Notes: generated from the sequence alone by a model not told the origin. Positions 25,820 to 35,655 are shown, numbered from the stretch's first letter. The stretch: 64,000 bases of DNA from Nostoc sp. ATCC 43529 (GCA_003326205.1 LWTK01000042.1:1-64000); one strand, 5' to 3'. Translations and numbers: made by a program.

Positions 25820-28648
25820 TTATGCTGACTTTAATTGCTTATTGTTATTGTTATCCAGTAATTGTTGTGCTTCTTGGCTTAACTCATCTCCCCGAAGCAT
25901 TTGTATGTATGCCTCAGAAAATCTCACCATACCCAGCATTGGGTTATCGGCATATTTATTGAGAAATAGAGTGCGTAATTCTTGCTCATTCGGGTTATTT
26001 GCTACAGCTGCAAGTAAGCAATAAGCAGGATAATACCTACAGAAAGTAAGTTTGCCATTATCGTCAAGTAACCACTGTGAATAAATATTTTCGCGTTTTG
26101 GAAAGAATGCTTCGGTACTATTACGCGAAATAATTTCATAAGGATATTTAAACCTGTTAACAAATGGGTCAACAGCTGATGTTTGAATACGCCCGATAAG
26201 GCGGGTTGTGATGTTAGCAAATATTTTGGAGGCAGACTTACTTTGGAAAATACTTTCTGGTTCTTGGGCAGATAAAATTACACGTATACCTGCTTTTGCT
26301 CCGTTGGCACAGAGTCTACCAATTAACTCGGCTATGCTGTCAAAACTGAATAAAATCGGCGCTTCGTCTAAGAAAAATATTGATACTTTGGATGATAAAG
26401 CTCTACGTAATGCTGCGGAATAGGCGCTAAGGGCAAGGACTGCTGCATCAGCTTCACTCCCAAGCGATCGCAGTGCGAATACCAGTAGTCGCGCATCAGT
26501 TTTAAAGCTAGATGGATTGGCGATTGATTGTCCAACTCGTGAGTTCAGCCAAAACTTTAATCGCAATCTGATTTGGTCAAGAGCATCAAGAATTTCTTTA
26601 CTATTATTGGTGATGGAATCAAGTTTGATAAACCCAGGCGAACAATAATTATAGAAATCTTTAAGTGTTGGAATATCTGCCCATTCAGGTGTTCCTAATC
26701 CATTTTCTAGTGCAAGTTTATATCGAAGTTTGATATCTTCATCGTTGTAGAAAGTTTCAATTGTGATTGTAATGATACTTTCGATATTTGATATCATTGT
26801 CGGACTTACCCCGACAGGATTTGTCCCAAGTACCATTATCATTAATGTGGATTTCAAGAATTCCTTGAAATCAGTCATCCTTTCCTTAATAAGTTCCGGC
26901 TCATACCCCCTTAAATCAGGTAATTCAAATAGATTATTGGATTCTTTACTAATATCAAAATATGCCCCTTCTTCTCCCATAAATTTGGTATAGTCGGTAA
27001 ACGTACTAGTACCATCGGGTTTGGGATAATCAAGTGCAATTACGGGAATGTCTTGAGCCAAGGCAGGTGTTAATAGACCTGCTACTAAGACAGATTTACC
27101 TGCACGGGTAGTACCGAAAATGGCGAGATTTTTGTGCTGCTTGTACAAGTCGAGATGTACTGGAGTTCCTCCCTCTTCAGCGATTAGCTCAAACCCAGAT
27201 TTATCTCCCGTAGCCGTTCTAACTATCGGCATGAGTCCGGGAACTTCTGATGAGAAATAGGGGAGGCGACGGTTAAAGGGTCTTGTAAGTAGGTTTTCCC
27301 AGACAATAGGTACACATTGTAACCATGTTTTCCAGGCATACTCGATTTCTCTATCAACTACGGCAGGTCGTAAGAAACAGCTAGAAAGGTATTGGCAAGC
27401 CTCATCAAGTTTTTGACGACTGTGACGATGAACACAAAAAACAACGGCAGTATGGATCGGGAGACTGCCTCTGAGGATAGTTTCTTGTGCCTTAACTGCC
27501 TCCTCGATGTTCATATTGGCTTTTACGTCAATTGATCCCTTCTCAGAAGACATCGCGCTGGAGGTAATTGACTGTTTGGTAATTCGTTGAAGGGCAGTTT
27601 TGGCAAGTCCCTGGTTAGCTTTAGATAGCTGGCAGATAATCTCAGTGTCAGAGATTTTTTCTTTGGATATTACCTCCCAGAGGTATCGAAGCTGGGCGTA
27701 TTCGTCTACCCAGCCTTGGGGCTTTTCGCTAAACTGGAGAACGCCGATATACTTGTCTTGCAGTCTTACCCAACTGCGATCGAGAAAAGGGACAGATTTC
27801 TCATTCTCCAGCATCAGGTGGCGAATATGGAAATCGCTGGTTTGAACTTCTCGAAGCCCCTCTTCATCTAATATGAGGGGATTGGGAACTTTGGGTGCAT
27901 CGCTACGGTTAAACTGACTCCAAAGAATTGACCATACTTCCTCACTTGTGACTGCTCGTACTGAAAGCCCCATTGAGTTAGTAAAAAGTTGTTCCCACCG
28001 TTGAAACCCAGAAGTAAAACTATCCCGTAAAATTGTTTCGATTCGTTCTTGCCGAACACCGTGGATTTGTCCAGTAAATTGGAACCAGGCGTTCTGCAAC
28101 TGTTTGATAGTTTTTTCAATCGCATCATTTGAGCGACTGTCTTCAGAAGCTAGGACACTATAGGTACACCAGAAGCGTAAGAACTTGTTTTTACGGGTTC
28201 CTGCTTCAGTGAGTTCTCTTGCTCGTAGACGTTCCGATCGCACTAATAAAGTTAATTGCTCTAGATCGCATTTATCCTCTATCTTTTTTAGTTCCTGCTG
28301 CCGGAGAAAGTCATCAGTGAACGAACCAAGATGAATTGTCAAGGTTTCTCGTTCGGGAAGTTCTTTGAGTCCGCCCTCAATATTTTCAAAAATGGGGATA
28401 ATCTGTTCTTCGGGTAAAGACGGGTGAATTCCCTGTACGTCGAAGCAAAACTTGATTTGAATGTCTTCTTTTTTCTGGAGGATGAGTGCGCCGATATCTC
28501 TACGACCAGCAAGCGAGATACTTGCAATCCCGGCTAAATGGGTAATATCTTCAAAGGGTGTCAGGTTTTTGACAACACCTAATTGTTCGGTATCGAGAGA
28601 TTTTTTACCAATTTTGTGCTTTATTTTCGTTGAGGTGGTCGAACTCAT
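25820..28648 (-). CDS. VirB4/TraC-like conjugation ATPase
   Basis: 942 residues, the usual size for the family. The N-terminal 480 residues are the VirB4 N domain. Walker A is IFGTTRAGKSVLVAGLLTPA at about 509, Walker B VSIFFLDEAPILFS at about 761, followed by the RecA-like segment AGIRVILSAQEPESIF. VirB4 energises pilus assembly and substrate transfer at the inner membrane. The Walker A Lys and Ser and the Walker B Asp and Glu are present. It lies between VirB3- and VirB5-like genes in standard order. Confidence 0.92.
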   Translation of the reverse strand: MSSTTSTKIKHKIGKKSLDTEQLGVVKNLTPFEDITHLAGIASISLAGRRDIGALILQKKEDIQIKFCFDVQGIHPSLPEEQIIPIFENIEGGLKELPERETLTIHLGSFTDDFLRQQELKKIEDKCDLEQLTLLVRSERLRARELTEAGTRKNKFLRFWCTYSVLASEDSRSNDAIEKTIKQLQNAWFQFTGQIHGVRQERIETILRDSFTSGFQRWEQLFTNSMGLSVRAVTSEEVWSILWSQFNRSDAPKVPNPLILDEEGLREVQTSDFHIRHLMLENEKSVPFLDRSWVRLQDKYIGVLQFSEKPQGWVDEYAQLRYLWEVISKEKISDTEIICQLSKANQGLAKTALQRITKQSITSSAMSSEKGSIDVKANMNIEEAVKAQETILRGSLPIHTAVVFCVHRHSRQKLDEACQYLSSCFLRPAVVDREIEYAWKTWLQCVPIVWENLLTRPFNRRLPYFSSEVPGLMPIVRTATGDKSGFELIAEEGGTPVHLDLYKQHKNLAIFGTTRAGKSVLVAGLLTPALAQDIPVIALDYPKPDGTSTFTDYTKFMGEEGAYFDISKESNNLFELPDLRGYEPELIKERMTDFKEFLKSTLMIMVLGTNPVGVSPTMISNIESIITITIETFYNDEDIKLRYKLALENGLGTPEWADIPTLKDFYNYCSPGFIKLDSITNNSKEILDALDQIRLRLKFWLNSRVGQSIANPSSFKTDARLLVFALRSLGSEADAAVLALSAYSAALRRALSSKVSIFFLDEAPILFSFDSIAELIGRLCANGAKAGIRVILSAQEPESIFQSKSASKIFANITTRLIGRIQTSAVDPFVNRFKYPYEIISRNSTEAFFPKRENIYSQWLLDDNGKLTFCRYYPAYCLLAAVANNPNEQELRTLFLNKYADNPMLGMVRFSEAYIQMLRGDELSQEAQQLLDNNNNKQLKSA

Positions 28649-28686
28649 AGCCTGTAGTTTTGTTCGCTGGTATTAATTCAGAAGCT

Positions 28687-29022
28687 TTATCTGCGTTTTT
28701 TCAGCTTGCGCTTTTTCTTGGGTTGAGGTTGTAGAGGATTAACGAGGGAGACAAAAGGTTTGTAACCACGGGTGATGCGGGGCGTGCCGACAAACTTACC
28801 GAAAAAGGCTTTGTTGGAACTTACTGTCCACCAGGTTGCCCATCCCCAGGCGGTTACAATTCCGGTTGCAAGCCAAGAAGCTTGCATAAAACCCTTGACT
28901 ACCATGTAGGAGATGAGAGCGATCGCACTCCAGGGAACAATTTGGTCGGCGGGGAATGGCCCGAGACGTGGTTGGTCTCCTAATACACGGTTGACTGTAC
29001 GAAATTCCCGAACTCTTGTCAT
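28687..29022 (-). CDS. VirB3-like small membrane protein
   Basis: 111 residues from ATG 29022. The N-terminus MTRVREFRTVNRVLGDQPRL is followed by GPFPADQIVPWSAIALISYM and a second hydrophobic stretch (ASWLATGIVTAWGWATWWTV), two membrane spans as in VirB3/TraL proteins. The Lys/Arg-rich tail is cytoplasmic. It precedes the VirB4 gene, the usual VirB3-VirB4 order. An ATG 15 bases upstream is also open. Confidence 0.7.
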   Translation of the reverse strand: MTRVREFRTVNRVLGDQPRLGPFPADQIVPWSAIALISYMVVKGFMQASWLATGIVTAWGWATWWTVSSNKAFFGKFVGTPRITRGYKPFVSLVNPLQPQPKKKRKLKKRR

Positions 29023-29114
29023 TATTACGAAAGGCAAAAGTCAGCTTTTGAAATCTTGATGAGTGGCACAATTCCACAAGTGCCACTCGTGGTGGCTTTT
29101 TTGAAGACTTGGTA

Positions 29115-29711
29115 TCAGCCTGTTACCAGTCCTGCAAGCAAGTCTCCGACTACAACTGTGAGGGCAACGATAATTGGTGTACGGGCGATTGTTTGCCAAT
29201 CCTCGTCGTTTCTGGCTGATTGAACGACCCGGATTAGACCAATACCAAGGTAAATTAAGAACAAACCGCGCAGTACTGCGAATACGTATTTGATGATGTC
29301 TGCGTCAACACCTGTAAAATACTCTGTGAAAAAGTCCTCTGCGTTTTGCATGAACTGCGCGTTTGCGGGTGCAGCGGCCATATCCAACATAAATATTACA
29401 CCTACTAAGCAGAACAAGACGGTATAGATATTGATGCCATACTTGCGCTGCCATTTCTCGAAGTTGGAAAGTAGCAAGTTTGCTTCCTTGGGTAGTAACG
29501 CTACAATACCAGTTCCAAAAGCCAGCGATGCCATTACCATGTGATGAATGGAGATATCTGCAATCATCAAGCCAGTACCAACTGCCATTAGTCCGGCGAT
29601 GCTGGCGTTTTCTTTCCAATTGCGACGGCGACGGGTGGGAGCGGGGTATCCGTATTCTTCGTAGGAAGGAATGCGGTCATTGCTAAAATTAGATTCGTAG
29701 TCTGTTCTCAT
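29115..29711 (-). CDS. VirB2-like pilin precursor candidate
   Basis: 198 residues. A basic N-terminal tail is followed by two hydrophobic stretches (45-90), then VLFCLVGVIFMLDMAAAPAN before AQF, a possible leader-peptidase site near residue 118. The remaining 80 residues contain two membrane spans (IIKYVFAVLRGLFLIYLGIG and ARTPIIVALTVVVGDLLAGL), the size and shape of a mature VirB2 pilin. The long leader is unusual for VirB2. Gene order (before VirB3-like and VirB4) supports the call; sequence alone does not prove it. Confidence 0.6.
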   Translation of the reverse strand: MRTDYESNFSNDRIPSYEEYGYPAPTRRRRNWKENASIAGLMAVGTGLMIADISIHHMVMASLAFGTGIVALLPKEANLLLSNFEKWQRKYGINIYTVLFCLVGVIFMLDMAAAPANAQFMQNAEDFFTEYFTGVDADIIKYVFAVLRGLFLIYLGIGLIRVVQSARNDEDWQTIARTPIIVALTVVVGDLLAGLVTG

Positions 29712-30110
29712 AAAAAAAGTAGATGATTTCGTAAATTACTGGATGAAACTTTGTAGGGGTAATTACGACTGAATTACTGCTTTATTCCGTTGGCGGAGTC
29801 TGCTCCTAGTACATAGTTTGGATTGGAGCAAATCTCTGCTCCAACTTCTCGCTTGTAAACCTATTTTATGAGACTAATATCCGTAAAAGCATCTAAGAAT
29901 TTTCCATTTTTAAACACTATGATTTTCAGTAAATCATTAGTAAAAAATTAGAAAAATTGCATTGACAACTTTCAACATTTAAATCAGTGGTTTATTTCAT
30001 AATGTTTGACCCCCGATATAGTCTATATCGGGGGTCAGTAATTGATATATGAGGTAGTGTAATTACGGTGTTTACCGTTAATTTACCGAGTGAAATAAAT
30101 TGTCCGTCAA
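29712..30110. other. Intergenic region with a strong palindrome
   Basis: No protein-like frame. It holds the palindrome at 30007-30037 and the upstream region of the pilin-like gene. Confidence 0.5.
30007..30037. terminator. Perfect 14-bp hairpin, probable bidirectional terminator or transcript end
   Basis: Arms TGACCCCCGATATA and TATATCGGGGGTCA with a GTC loop. It lies between the DUF192 gene and the VirB2-like gene. The flanks are A/T-rich without a clear T tract, so attenuation, processing or a protein site are alternatives. Confidence 0.5.
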
Positions 30111-30668
30111 CTAATTCTGCGTTTGATTTGGGTTGAAGTCGAGATGGATCTTTTTACCCACTTTGAGGTTGAGGGTTTTGGTACTGTTAGCAGGTAGTTC
30201 GATAACTTGGTTAACAGGATAGATGGAATCGTACTTAGGACAGGTTTTTGTTTTGCAGGGAGGAGCCGCCTCTACGATTGATTTTATAACTCCGTCTTGG
30301 AGAAATATCATATCTAAAGGAATATACGTATCCTGCATCCAAAGTTTAACTTTTTCAGGTTTTTTGAGGACAAATAGCATTCCGTGATTTTCGGGAATCG
30401 AGTCACGGAATTTGAGTCCGTGGGCATATTCTTTTCTATCGTCTGCTAGTTCAAGTTGAACTGTCTGATTATTACTGGTAAAGGTTGCACCAATAGGTAG
30501 ATACTGGGGCTGGCGAGTCCAAAAGTATAGTGGTAGGGGTGAGAGAGCAGCAGTAAAACCAGCAATTGGCCCAACGATATTGAGAATTTTGAAAAACAGG
30601 CTTTTTTCTGGATTTTGTGCTTGTTTAGTTTGAATGTTGGTTTGAGCGGTTTGTCTTGTGACTTCCAT
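30111..30668 (-). CDS. DUF192 family protein, membrane-anchored
   Basis: 185 residues. An N-terminal cytoplasmic tail and one membrane span (VGPIAGFTAALSPLPLYFW, about 33-51) are followed by a DUF192 domain: LELADDRKEYAHGLKFRDSI, MLFVLKKPEKVKLWMQDTYI, PLDMIFLQDGVIKSIVEAAP. DUF192 proteins are small exported or periplasmic proteins of unknown role. Its place at the head of the conjugation genes is unusual. Two Cys in PPCKTKTCPKYDS may be oxidised in the periplasm. Confidence 0.85.
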   Translation of the reverse strand: MEVTRQTAQTNIQTKQAQNPEKSLFFKILNIVGPIAGFTAALSPLPLYFWTRQPQYLPIGATFTSNNQTVQLELADDRKEYAHGLKFRDSIPENHGMLFVLKKPEKVKLWMQDTYIPLDMIFLQDGVIKSIVEAAPPCKTKTCPKYDSIYPVNQVIELPANSTKTLNLKVGKKIHLDFNPNQTQN

Positions 30669-30981
30669 AATCTTAGATAAATAAAGTAGTAGAGTGGTTA
30701 GAAATGGCAGGCATTATGAACTTTTGAAATGTTTTGGCTACATTTGCTTTCGTTCAAACATGGTGAAACTTTGAATTTATTTATGATGTTTTCAAAGAAG
30801 TAGTCGTAACTCAGGAGTCAGAATTCAGGAGAAAGCTTGCGTAAGGCTTGAGGACTTTGTACGAATGACTCTTAACTGTTGGTTTAAAGCCTCATCAGAG
30901 TTGTTAAGCAAAACAAAAAAGTTTTTAACCACCAGCGCGAAACTCCTTCCTTTATGGCTGGAGTTCTTCTGACTCCTTTCA
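30669..30981. other. Intergenic region with a Nostoc-type short repeat
   Basis: Contains the repeat ACTCAGGAGTCAGAATTCAG near 30809-30831. A minus-strand frame at 30825-31103 overlaps the AAA gene and has no support. Confidence 0.5.
30809..30831. repeat. GGAGTCAGAATTCAGGAG-type intergenic repeat
   Basis: About 1.5 copies of the 15-bp unit also found at 3492-3526 and 23719-23752. Confidence 0.7.
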
Positions 30982-32616
30982 TTAGCTAAAAATCTCAATG
31001 TTACCAACAGCAAACTTGCTTTCATCGAGGGGACTACTAGGTAAAGCTTGTTGGTCAGCTTTGTTACGCATCGACTCGACTTTATCGGCTTCGCGGATGG
31101 CAAGCGGGTTAATCTGGCGGCGTTCTTCTAGTAATGCCTCGATTGTTAGTTCGAGTGCGGGGAGTTTGCTTGATGCGTAGGTATCTTCTATTACTGTTTC
31201 GCAGAATATGGTACTAGCGGCGCGTTCTACAATTGTCTGGATTTCTGCACCTACACACCGATTGGTGGCTTTAAGAATTCTGCGCCACTGTTCCTCGCTC
31301 CAGGGGTCGCCGCCATTGCGAAAACGTTCGTCAAATCGGGCAGCGTGCAGTTTGAAGATACTATATCTTTCCCCATTATTGGGCAGGTCTACCTTAAATA
31401 AATAGTCAAACCGTCCGGCACGGGTGAGTTCGGGTGGCAGCCATTCCATGCGGTTGACTGAGGCGATGACCAGTACATCTGACGTGCGCTCTTGCATCCA
31501 TGTCAACAGCTGACCAGCAAGCCGTTTGGCGAGGTCATCATCCCCGGCGAAGCCTTTATCGAAGTCGTCGAAGTACAAAATTACTTGATTGAGCCTATCT
31601 GCCAGTTGCAACAAGCGTTTAAGTTTCATTTCTGCTTGGTTGCCAAAACTTCTAAAGTTGCCCCAATCGACCATGATCAGGGGAATACCCATATTCTGGG
31701 AACAGGCTTTTGCTGAGTGTGATTTTCCTGTCCCCGGTGGCCCCACAAGCATAATCCCTTTGGGTACACGCAGATTATATTGTTTAGCACGCGGGGTAAG
31801 CAATCGCTTGAACTTTTTGAATGACTGCTGCATGAGTTCCAACCCACCAAGCTGGACTTTTGGCGGAGGTAAGAATTCAATGTCATACAAGCGGTTGAGC
31901 AGTTGAATTTTTTTTGATAGCAGAAGCTTGGCTATCTCACTGGAATTTCCTAAATCATGATTTTTACTAATATCGTTTAGGCAATACATAATATCAGAAA
32001 TATACAAACCAGCACTAGCGTTAGCAATTTCTAAATAGTCTTGTTCCGTATATGTGAAAGAAAATTTTTTGCTTTTAATTAAACTGTCAATAATTTCTTG
32101 TGCATCTGGTAGTTCTTGACTCCATAGGGGAATTTCTGCCGCTATTTCGCTTGCTATCTCAGCGTTGGCTCCTAGTAAGATAGTAGTTTTACCACTATCT
32201 TTGGTATGAAATTTGAGATTGATTAACGACGATTTAATCCATTCTGATATAATAAAATCGGTTTCTTTATGTGTATTTTCTTTTATCAAAGGGAAGATAT
32301 TCTCAACGATTAATACTCCAGTGCCAGAATAAACCTTCCAGAAATTGAGTACTTGAAAATAGTCTTCTTTATTTTGTTTTATCGAAGGTTTATAGTCGTC
32401 AAACTCTCGAAGAACGAGATTTTCTTCGGCGCTGACGGCTAGTTCTTTAATACTATCCTCGCTGAGATTCCAGATGTAGGCTTTTTTGCCTGCTTGCTGA
32501 CAGTAAGTAATGATCTGGGTGAGGAAGCGGTGACGTTCTTGGAGGGGAGATTCGCAGGCGATGATTGGATAGTTGTCCGCAAGAAGGTCTTCTAGATAGT
32601 CAAAGCTAGACTTCAT
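30982..32616 (-). CDS. Ycf46-like AAA+ ATPase
   Basis: 544 residues from ATG 32616, which gives the Ycf46-type start MKSSFDYLEDLLADNYPIIA; the frame is open to 32703. Walker A is VGPPGTGKSHSAKA at about 290, Walker B QVILYFDDFDKGFAG at about 347, then the second region of homology ELTRAGRFDYLFKVDLPN with the arginine finger. Ycf46 proteins are soluble AAA ATPases of cyanobacteria and plastids of poorly known role, probably remodelling proteins or complexes. It lies 313 bp upstream of the DUF192 gene at the head of the conjugation genes, so it may assist conjugation, which is inferred only from position. Confidence 0.88.
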   Translation of the reverse strand: MKSSFDYLEDLLADNYPIIACESPLQERHRFLTQIITYCQQAGKKAYIWNLSEDSIKELAVSAEENLVLREFDDYKPSIKQNKEDYFQVLNFWKVYSGTGVLIVENIFPLIKENTHKETDFIISEWIKSSLINLKFHTKDSGKTTILLGANAEIASEIAAEIPLWSQELPDAQEIIDSLIKSKKFSFTYTEQDYLEIANASAGLYISDIMYCLNDISKNHDLGNSSEIAKLLLSKKIQLLNRLYDIEFLPPPKVQLGGLELMQQSFKKFKRLLTPRAKQYNLRVPKGIMLVGPPGTGKSHSAKACSQNMGIPLIMVDWGNFRSFGNQAEMKLKRLLQLADRLNQVILYFDDFDKGFAGDDDLAKRLAGQLLTWMQERTSDVLVIASVNRMEWLPPELTRAGRFDYLFKVDLPNNGERYSIFKLHAARFDERFRNGGDPWSEEQWRRILKATNRCVGAEIQTIVERAASTIFCETVIEDTYASSKLPALELTIEALLEERRQINPLAIREADKVESMRNKADQQALPSSPLDESKFAVGNIEIFS

Positions 32617-32798
32617 CTCAGTTGCTTGTAGCGTACTCAGAAGTAATCTTATCCAGAAGAGATACTGTACGAGAACTGATAATTTTCTAATTCTTGCGTC
32701 CATAAATTAGAAAAAAGTTGATTTACTTTCAGTATTTTGTTGATTGTGTAATCGCGTTGTGAATTTAGATAATTGCAGTATGAAGAGTTAGTGCAAGT

Positions 32799-33377
32799 AT
32801 GGCAAAGACACCAGAATATCCAATTGTTGTTATCCCAGAGTTAGTTAAAGAAAAAAAACAGTTTACCCCTTTAGTTTTTCCTTCTGGACAGGGAGATGCA
32901 GCAATCGGGGCAAGTGAGGGGCTGTTTGAAAATGTTCTCAAACACTATTTTGGTGAAATTGTTTCTCCCCAGCAGGTGATGCTTCCTCCAGGGCATCGAC
33001 TACCATTTACGGCTGATTTTCTTATTATTGAACCAAATACTGGCTTACACATAGATTTGGAGGTTGATGAGCCAATTTCGTTTGCAACTCTTAAGCCTAC
33101 CCACTGTATCGGCGAGGATGATTACCGAAACAAGTGTTTTGTCGATGCCAACTGGCTAGTCATCCGGTTTGCAGAAGAACAAGTCTCGTCTCAGCCAGAA
33201 CGCTGCGCTCGATTTATTGCTGGTGCGATCGCTCAACTAACGGGCAATGATACTTATCGCCAGAAGCTACTTCATGTAGAAAAAGTTACTCCTATGCGTC
33301 AGTGGTCTGCACGTCAAGCTTCCAAATTAAAGAAGAGTGATTACCGCCAAGGCTATCTTGTCCAAAGGAAGAACTAA
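32799..33377 (+). CDS. DUF559-like predicted endonuclease fold protein
   Basis: 192 residues, soluble. The central part, PFTADFLIIEPNTGLHIDLE with VDEP, and then YRNKCFVDANWLVIRFAEEQ, has the strand order and the Asp/Glu pattern of PD-(D/E)XK nucleases of the DUF559/Vsr-like kind. The catalytic Lys position is not certain. Such proteins are common on mobile DNA, and many are of unknown use. It is divergent from the AAA gene and alone in its unit. Confidence 0.6.
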   Translation: MAKTPEYPIVVIPELVKEKKQFTPLVFPSGQGDAAIGASEGLFENVLKHYFGEIVSPQQVMLPPGHRLPFTADFLIIEPNTGLHIDLEVDEPISFATLKPTHCIGEDDYRNKCFVDANWLVIRFAEEQVSSQPERCARFIAGAIAQLTGNDTYRQKLLHVEKVTPMRQWSARQASKLKKSDYRQGYLVQRKN

Positions 33378-33656
33378 GGATGTGATATTCGATACAACAA
33401 TACTAGTGAGAGCGATTAGAACTTAATAGTATTTTTTATACATAATTTTTACCAGAAATACTGTTTGTAGTTGTAACATCTAAAATTAGATTGAAATTTT
33501 GCGTAAAATCTTGCTTATTCTAGAGAAAAATAGATAAATGCATTCGTTTCACATCTACATTTAGAGGTAGTTGAGACAATGACTGAGCTTGAGTCGCGTT
33601 CTGGGTATGAACTGCTCAGAGAGATATAGAGCATCCTAAAAAGGGTAAAAGATAAG
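33378..33656. promoter_or_regulatory. Upstream region of the sigma-like gene
   Basis: A/T-rich 279-bp region without a gene. It holds one of the five TTTGCGTAA-N18-GAAA sites (33498-33528), 129 bases before the start codon. Confidence 0.5.
33498..33528 (+). promoter_or_regulatory. TTTGCGTAA-N18-GAAA site D, upstream of the sigma-like gene
   Basis: TTTGCGTAA at 33498-33506 and GAAA at 33525-33528, the same spacing as the other four sites. It would allow the sigma-like protein to control its own gene and the operon behind it. Confidence 0.55.
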
Positions 33657-34631
33657 ATGAATACACAAGAGTTAGTTGATTTACTCAAGGAGTATCAAAA
33701 TACTTCACCTGAAAGAGAGGAAAAAAAACATATAAAAATTCAAATTATTGCACATTTATCTTCATGCTATTGGTGGCATTCTCAATATATTATCAATCTT
33801 TTTTCTGAAGAGATTAAGCAAATAAAAGAAAATTTACAACAAGAACTAGGAGATACATTTCAACTTCATATAAACAAAAAAAATAACTCTAAAGAATTAG
33901 CAGATTTTTTGCTAAAAGAAGCTTTAATTATCCAAAAAAAATATCAAAGAAAGTTAATTACAGATAAATTTATCAATACTTTAGCAATAGAAATTAAAAA
34001 AACTCAAGCGAATAGCTTTCAAAGAAAACAAGCCGTGCAATGCCTGATTAAGGCTATGGAAATAAAAAATACATATAAGAAACAAGGACTTGGGTCAACT
34101 TTACAATTATCTCCACAAGATTATGAAGATGCTTTTCTAGAAGCTAAAGGAGAGTCTATTCGCTATGTTTTAGATAAAATTGACCGATATGATGAAACAA
34201 TTGGAGATTTTATGGCTCTGATAAATCACTGGATTTCTATAAAATTTTCAGATGCAGCTGGCAGAATATTAGGATTCAAAAAAAGTCAATCTAAGAAACA
34301 AGAAGAAGACAAAATCAGCATTTCTCCCGTAGACATCAATTTAATGAGAGAATATCTTTTTGAGAATGCTGAACAAGAATTTGCTTACTATCAACAATCC
34401 GAAGAAATTAAAAATCTCATCCATGAAGATCCTAACAATAAACTTGGCAAACCAATTAGAAAGGACAGAACAGATATTACATTTAAAGATGTATTAATTG
34501 CTATCAATTGGGAAGGAGAAACATTTAAAAATCTCTCAAATAAATGGAACATACCATACACTACTATCAAAAGCTTTTACGAACGAGAATTTGAAAAAGT
34601 AAAAGCTGATTTAGCAGAATATTTACAATAA
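33657..34631 (+). CDS. Sigma-factor-like protein of the CHAT cluster
   Basis: 324 residues, basic and helical. The C-terminal 50 residues, ITFKDVLIAINWEGETFKNL then SNKWNIPYTTIKSFYEREFE, form a HTH like sigma region 4. The N-terminus HIKIQIIAHLSSCYWWHSQY and the middle (about 155-200) are compatible with sigma-70 region 2, but the motif is weak. In cyanobacteria proteins of this kind are encoded directly before DUF1822 and CHAT genes, as here, and are annotated as sigma-70-family. If it is an alternative sigma factor, the five repeated upstream sites are its natural candidates. DNA binding is likely; the sigma role is inferred. Confidence 0.65.
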   Translation: MNTQELVDLLKEYQNTSPEREEKKHIKIQIIAHLSSCYWWHSQYIINLFSEEIKQIKENLQQELGDTFQLHINKKNNSKELADFLLKEALIIQKKYQRKLITDKFINTLAIEIKKTQANSFQRKQAVQCLIKAMEIKNTYKKQGLGSTLQLSPQDYEDAFLEAKGESIRYVLDKIDRYDETIGDFMALINHWISIKFSDAAGRILGFKKSQSKKQEEDKISISPVDINLMREYLFENAEQEFAYYQQSEEIKNLIHEDPNNKLGKPIRKDRTDITFKDVLIAINWEGETFKNLSNKWNIPYTTIKSFYEREFEKVKADLAEYLQ

Positions 34632-34651
34632 ATAATTAGGGATTATAAGTC

Positions 34652-35632
34652 ATGAATACTTGGGAACTAACTGAAACTTTTATCTTCACGGTTAATCTAA
34701 AATCGGTTCACAGAGAAATAGCCAAACAGTTGAGCCGAAAAAAATTAACTACAGTTAAAGCAAAAGAGTTCTATTATAATGTTTTGGCTTTATGTACTGT
34801 GAAGGATTATTTAGAATCTCTGGGATATGAAACTGATTGGAATAACAGCGACTTTAACAATCCTGTAATGTCCACCTTTGCTGATGTAGCAGATTTAGAA
34901 GTTAAAAATTACGGTAAGTTAGAATGTCGTGCAGTTTATGGTGATGGCGATATTCATGTTCCAGAAGATGCTTGGTCAAGTCGTATTGGTTATATATTTG
35001 TACATATAGATGAATCGTTACAAGAAGCAAATCTTCTTGGTTTTGTATCCTCAGTAGAAGAAACAGAAGGAGTTGTAGCTTTTAATCAATTACGTTCTTT
35101 GGAATATTTGCCTGAATATCTTAGCCAAAAAGAACAGTCCGAAATAACTGTTAAACAAACTCTTGGTGAATCAATCAAAGAAAAAGTCGTAATACTCAGA
35201 CATTGGTTTAAAGAAACTAAAGAAAATATTGGACGAGAATGGCAAAATGCGGAAGAGTTGTTAATGAGACAACCACAAAATCTCAGTTATATGACTAGAA
35301 ATAGTTCTGAAGCTATTAATAAAGCTAAATTAATTGACTTAAAAATGAATTTAGCTAGTCAAGCAGTAATGTTGCTGATGACTGTGACACCGCAAGCAGA
35401 ACAAAAGCTAAAAATTCGCGCTCGCTTATGTCCAGTTTCTGGAGAAAAATATTTACCATTAGGGTTGAAATTAGAGGTACTTTCTCAATTAGAAGAAACT
35501 CTCAAAGAAGTCAAATCTGAATTTAGAGATTATTTTATTCAGTTACCAGAGTTTACTAGTGAATCAGGAGATAAGTTTAAGCTGAGAATAAGTCTTGGTG
35601 ATGCTAACATAACTGAAGAATTTATCGTTTAG
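34652..35632 (+). CDS. DUF1822 family protein
   Basis: 326 residues, soluble. Family features: HREIAKQLSRKKLTTVKAKE, then YNVLALCTVKDYLESLGYET, then VMSTFADVADLEVKNYGKLE, and SRIGYIFVHIDESLQEANLL. DUF1822 proteins are restricted mainly to cyanobacteria and lie next to a sigma-like gene and a CHAT gene; an anti-sigma or sensor role has been assumed but not shown, to my knowledge. It starts 20 bp after the sigma-like gene and 23 bp before the CHAT-CHASE2 gene, so it is co-transcribed. Confidence 0.85.
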   Translation: MNTWELTETFIFTVNLKSVHREIAKQLSRKKLTTVKAKEFYYNVLALCTVKDYLESLGYETDWNNSDFNNPVMSTFADVADLEVKNYGKLECRAVYGDGDIHVPEDAWSSRIGYIFVHIDESLQEANLLGFVSSVEETEGVVAFNQLRSLEYLPEYLSQKEQSEITVKQTLGESIKEKVVILRHWFKETKENIGREWQNAEELLMRQPQNLSYMTRNSSEAINKAKLIDLKMNLASQAVMLLMTVTPQAEQKLKIRARLCPVSGEKYLPLGLKLEVLSQLEETLKEVKSEFRDYFIQLPEFTSESGDKFKLRISLGDANITEEFIV

Positions 35633-35655
35633 TTTTTAGAGCGTGACGAACAATA

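Noticed and set aside
30825-31103. 92-residue minus-strand frame overlapping the AAA gene
   Set aside because: Covers the AAA gene's 3' end in another frame and a Nostoc-type repeat.
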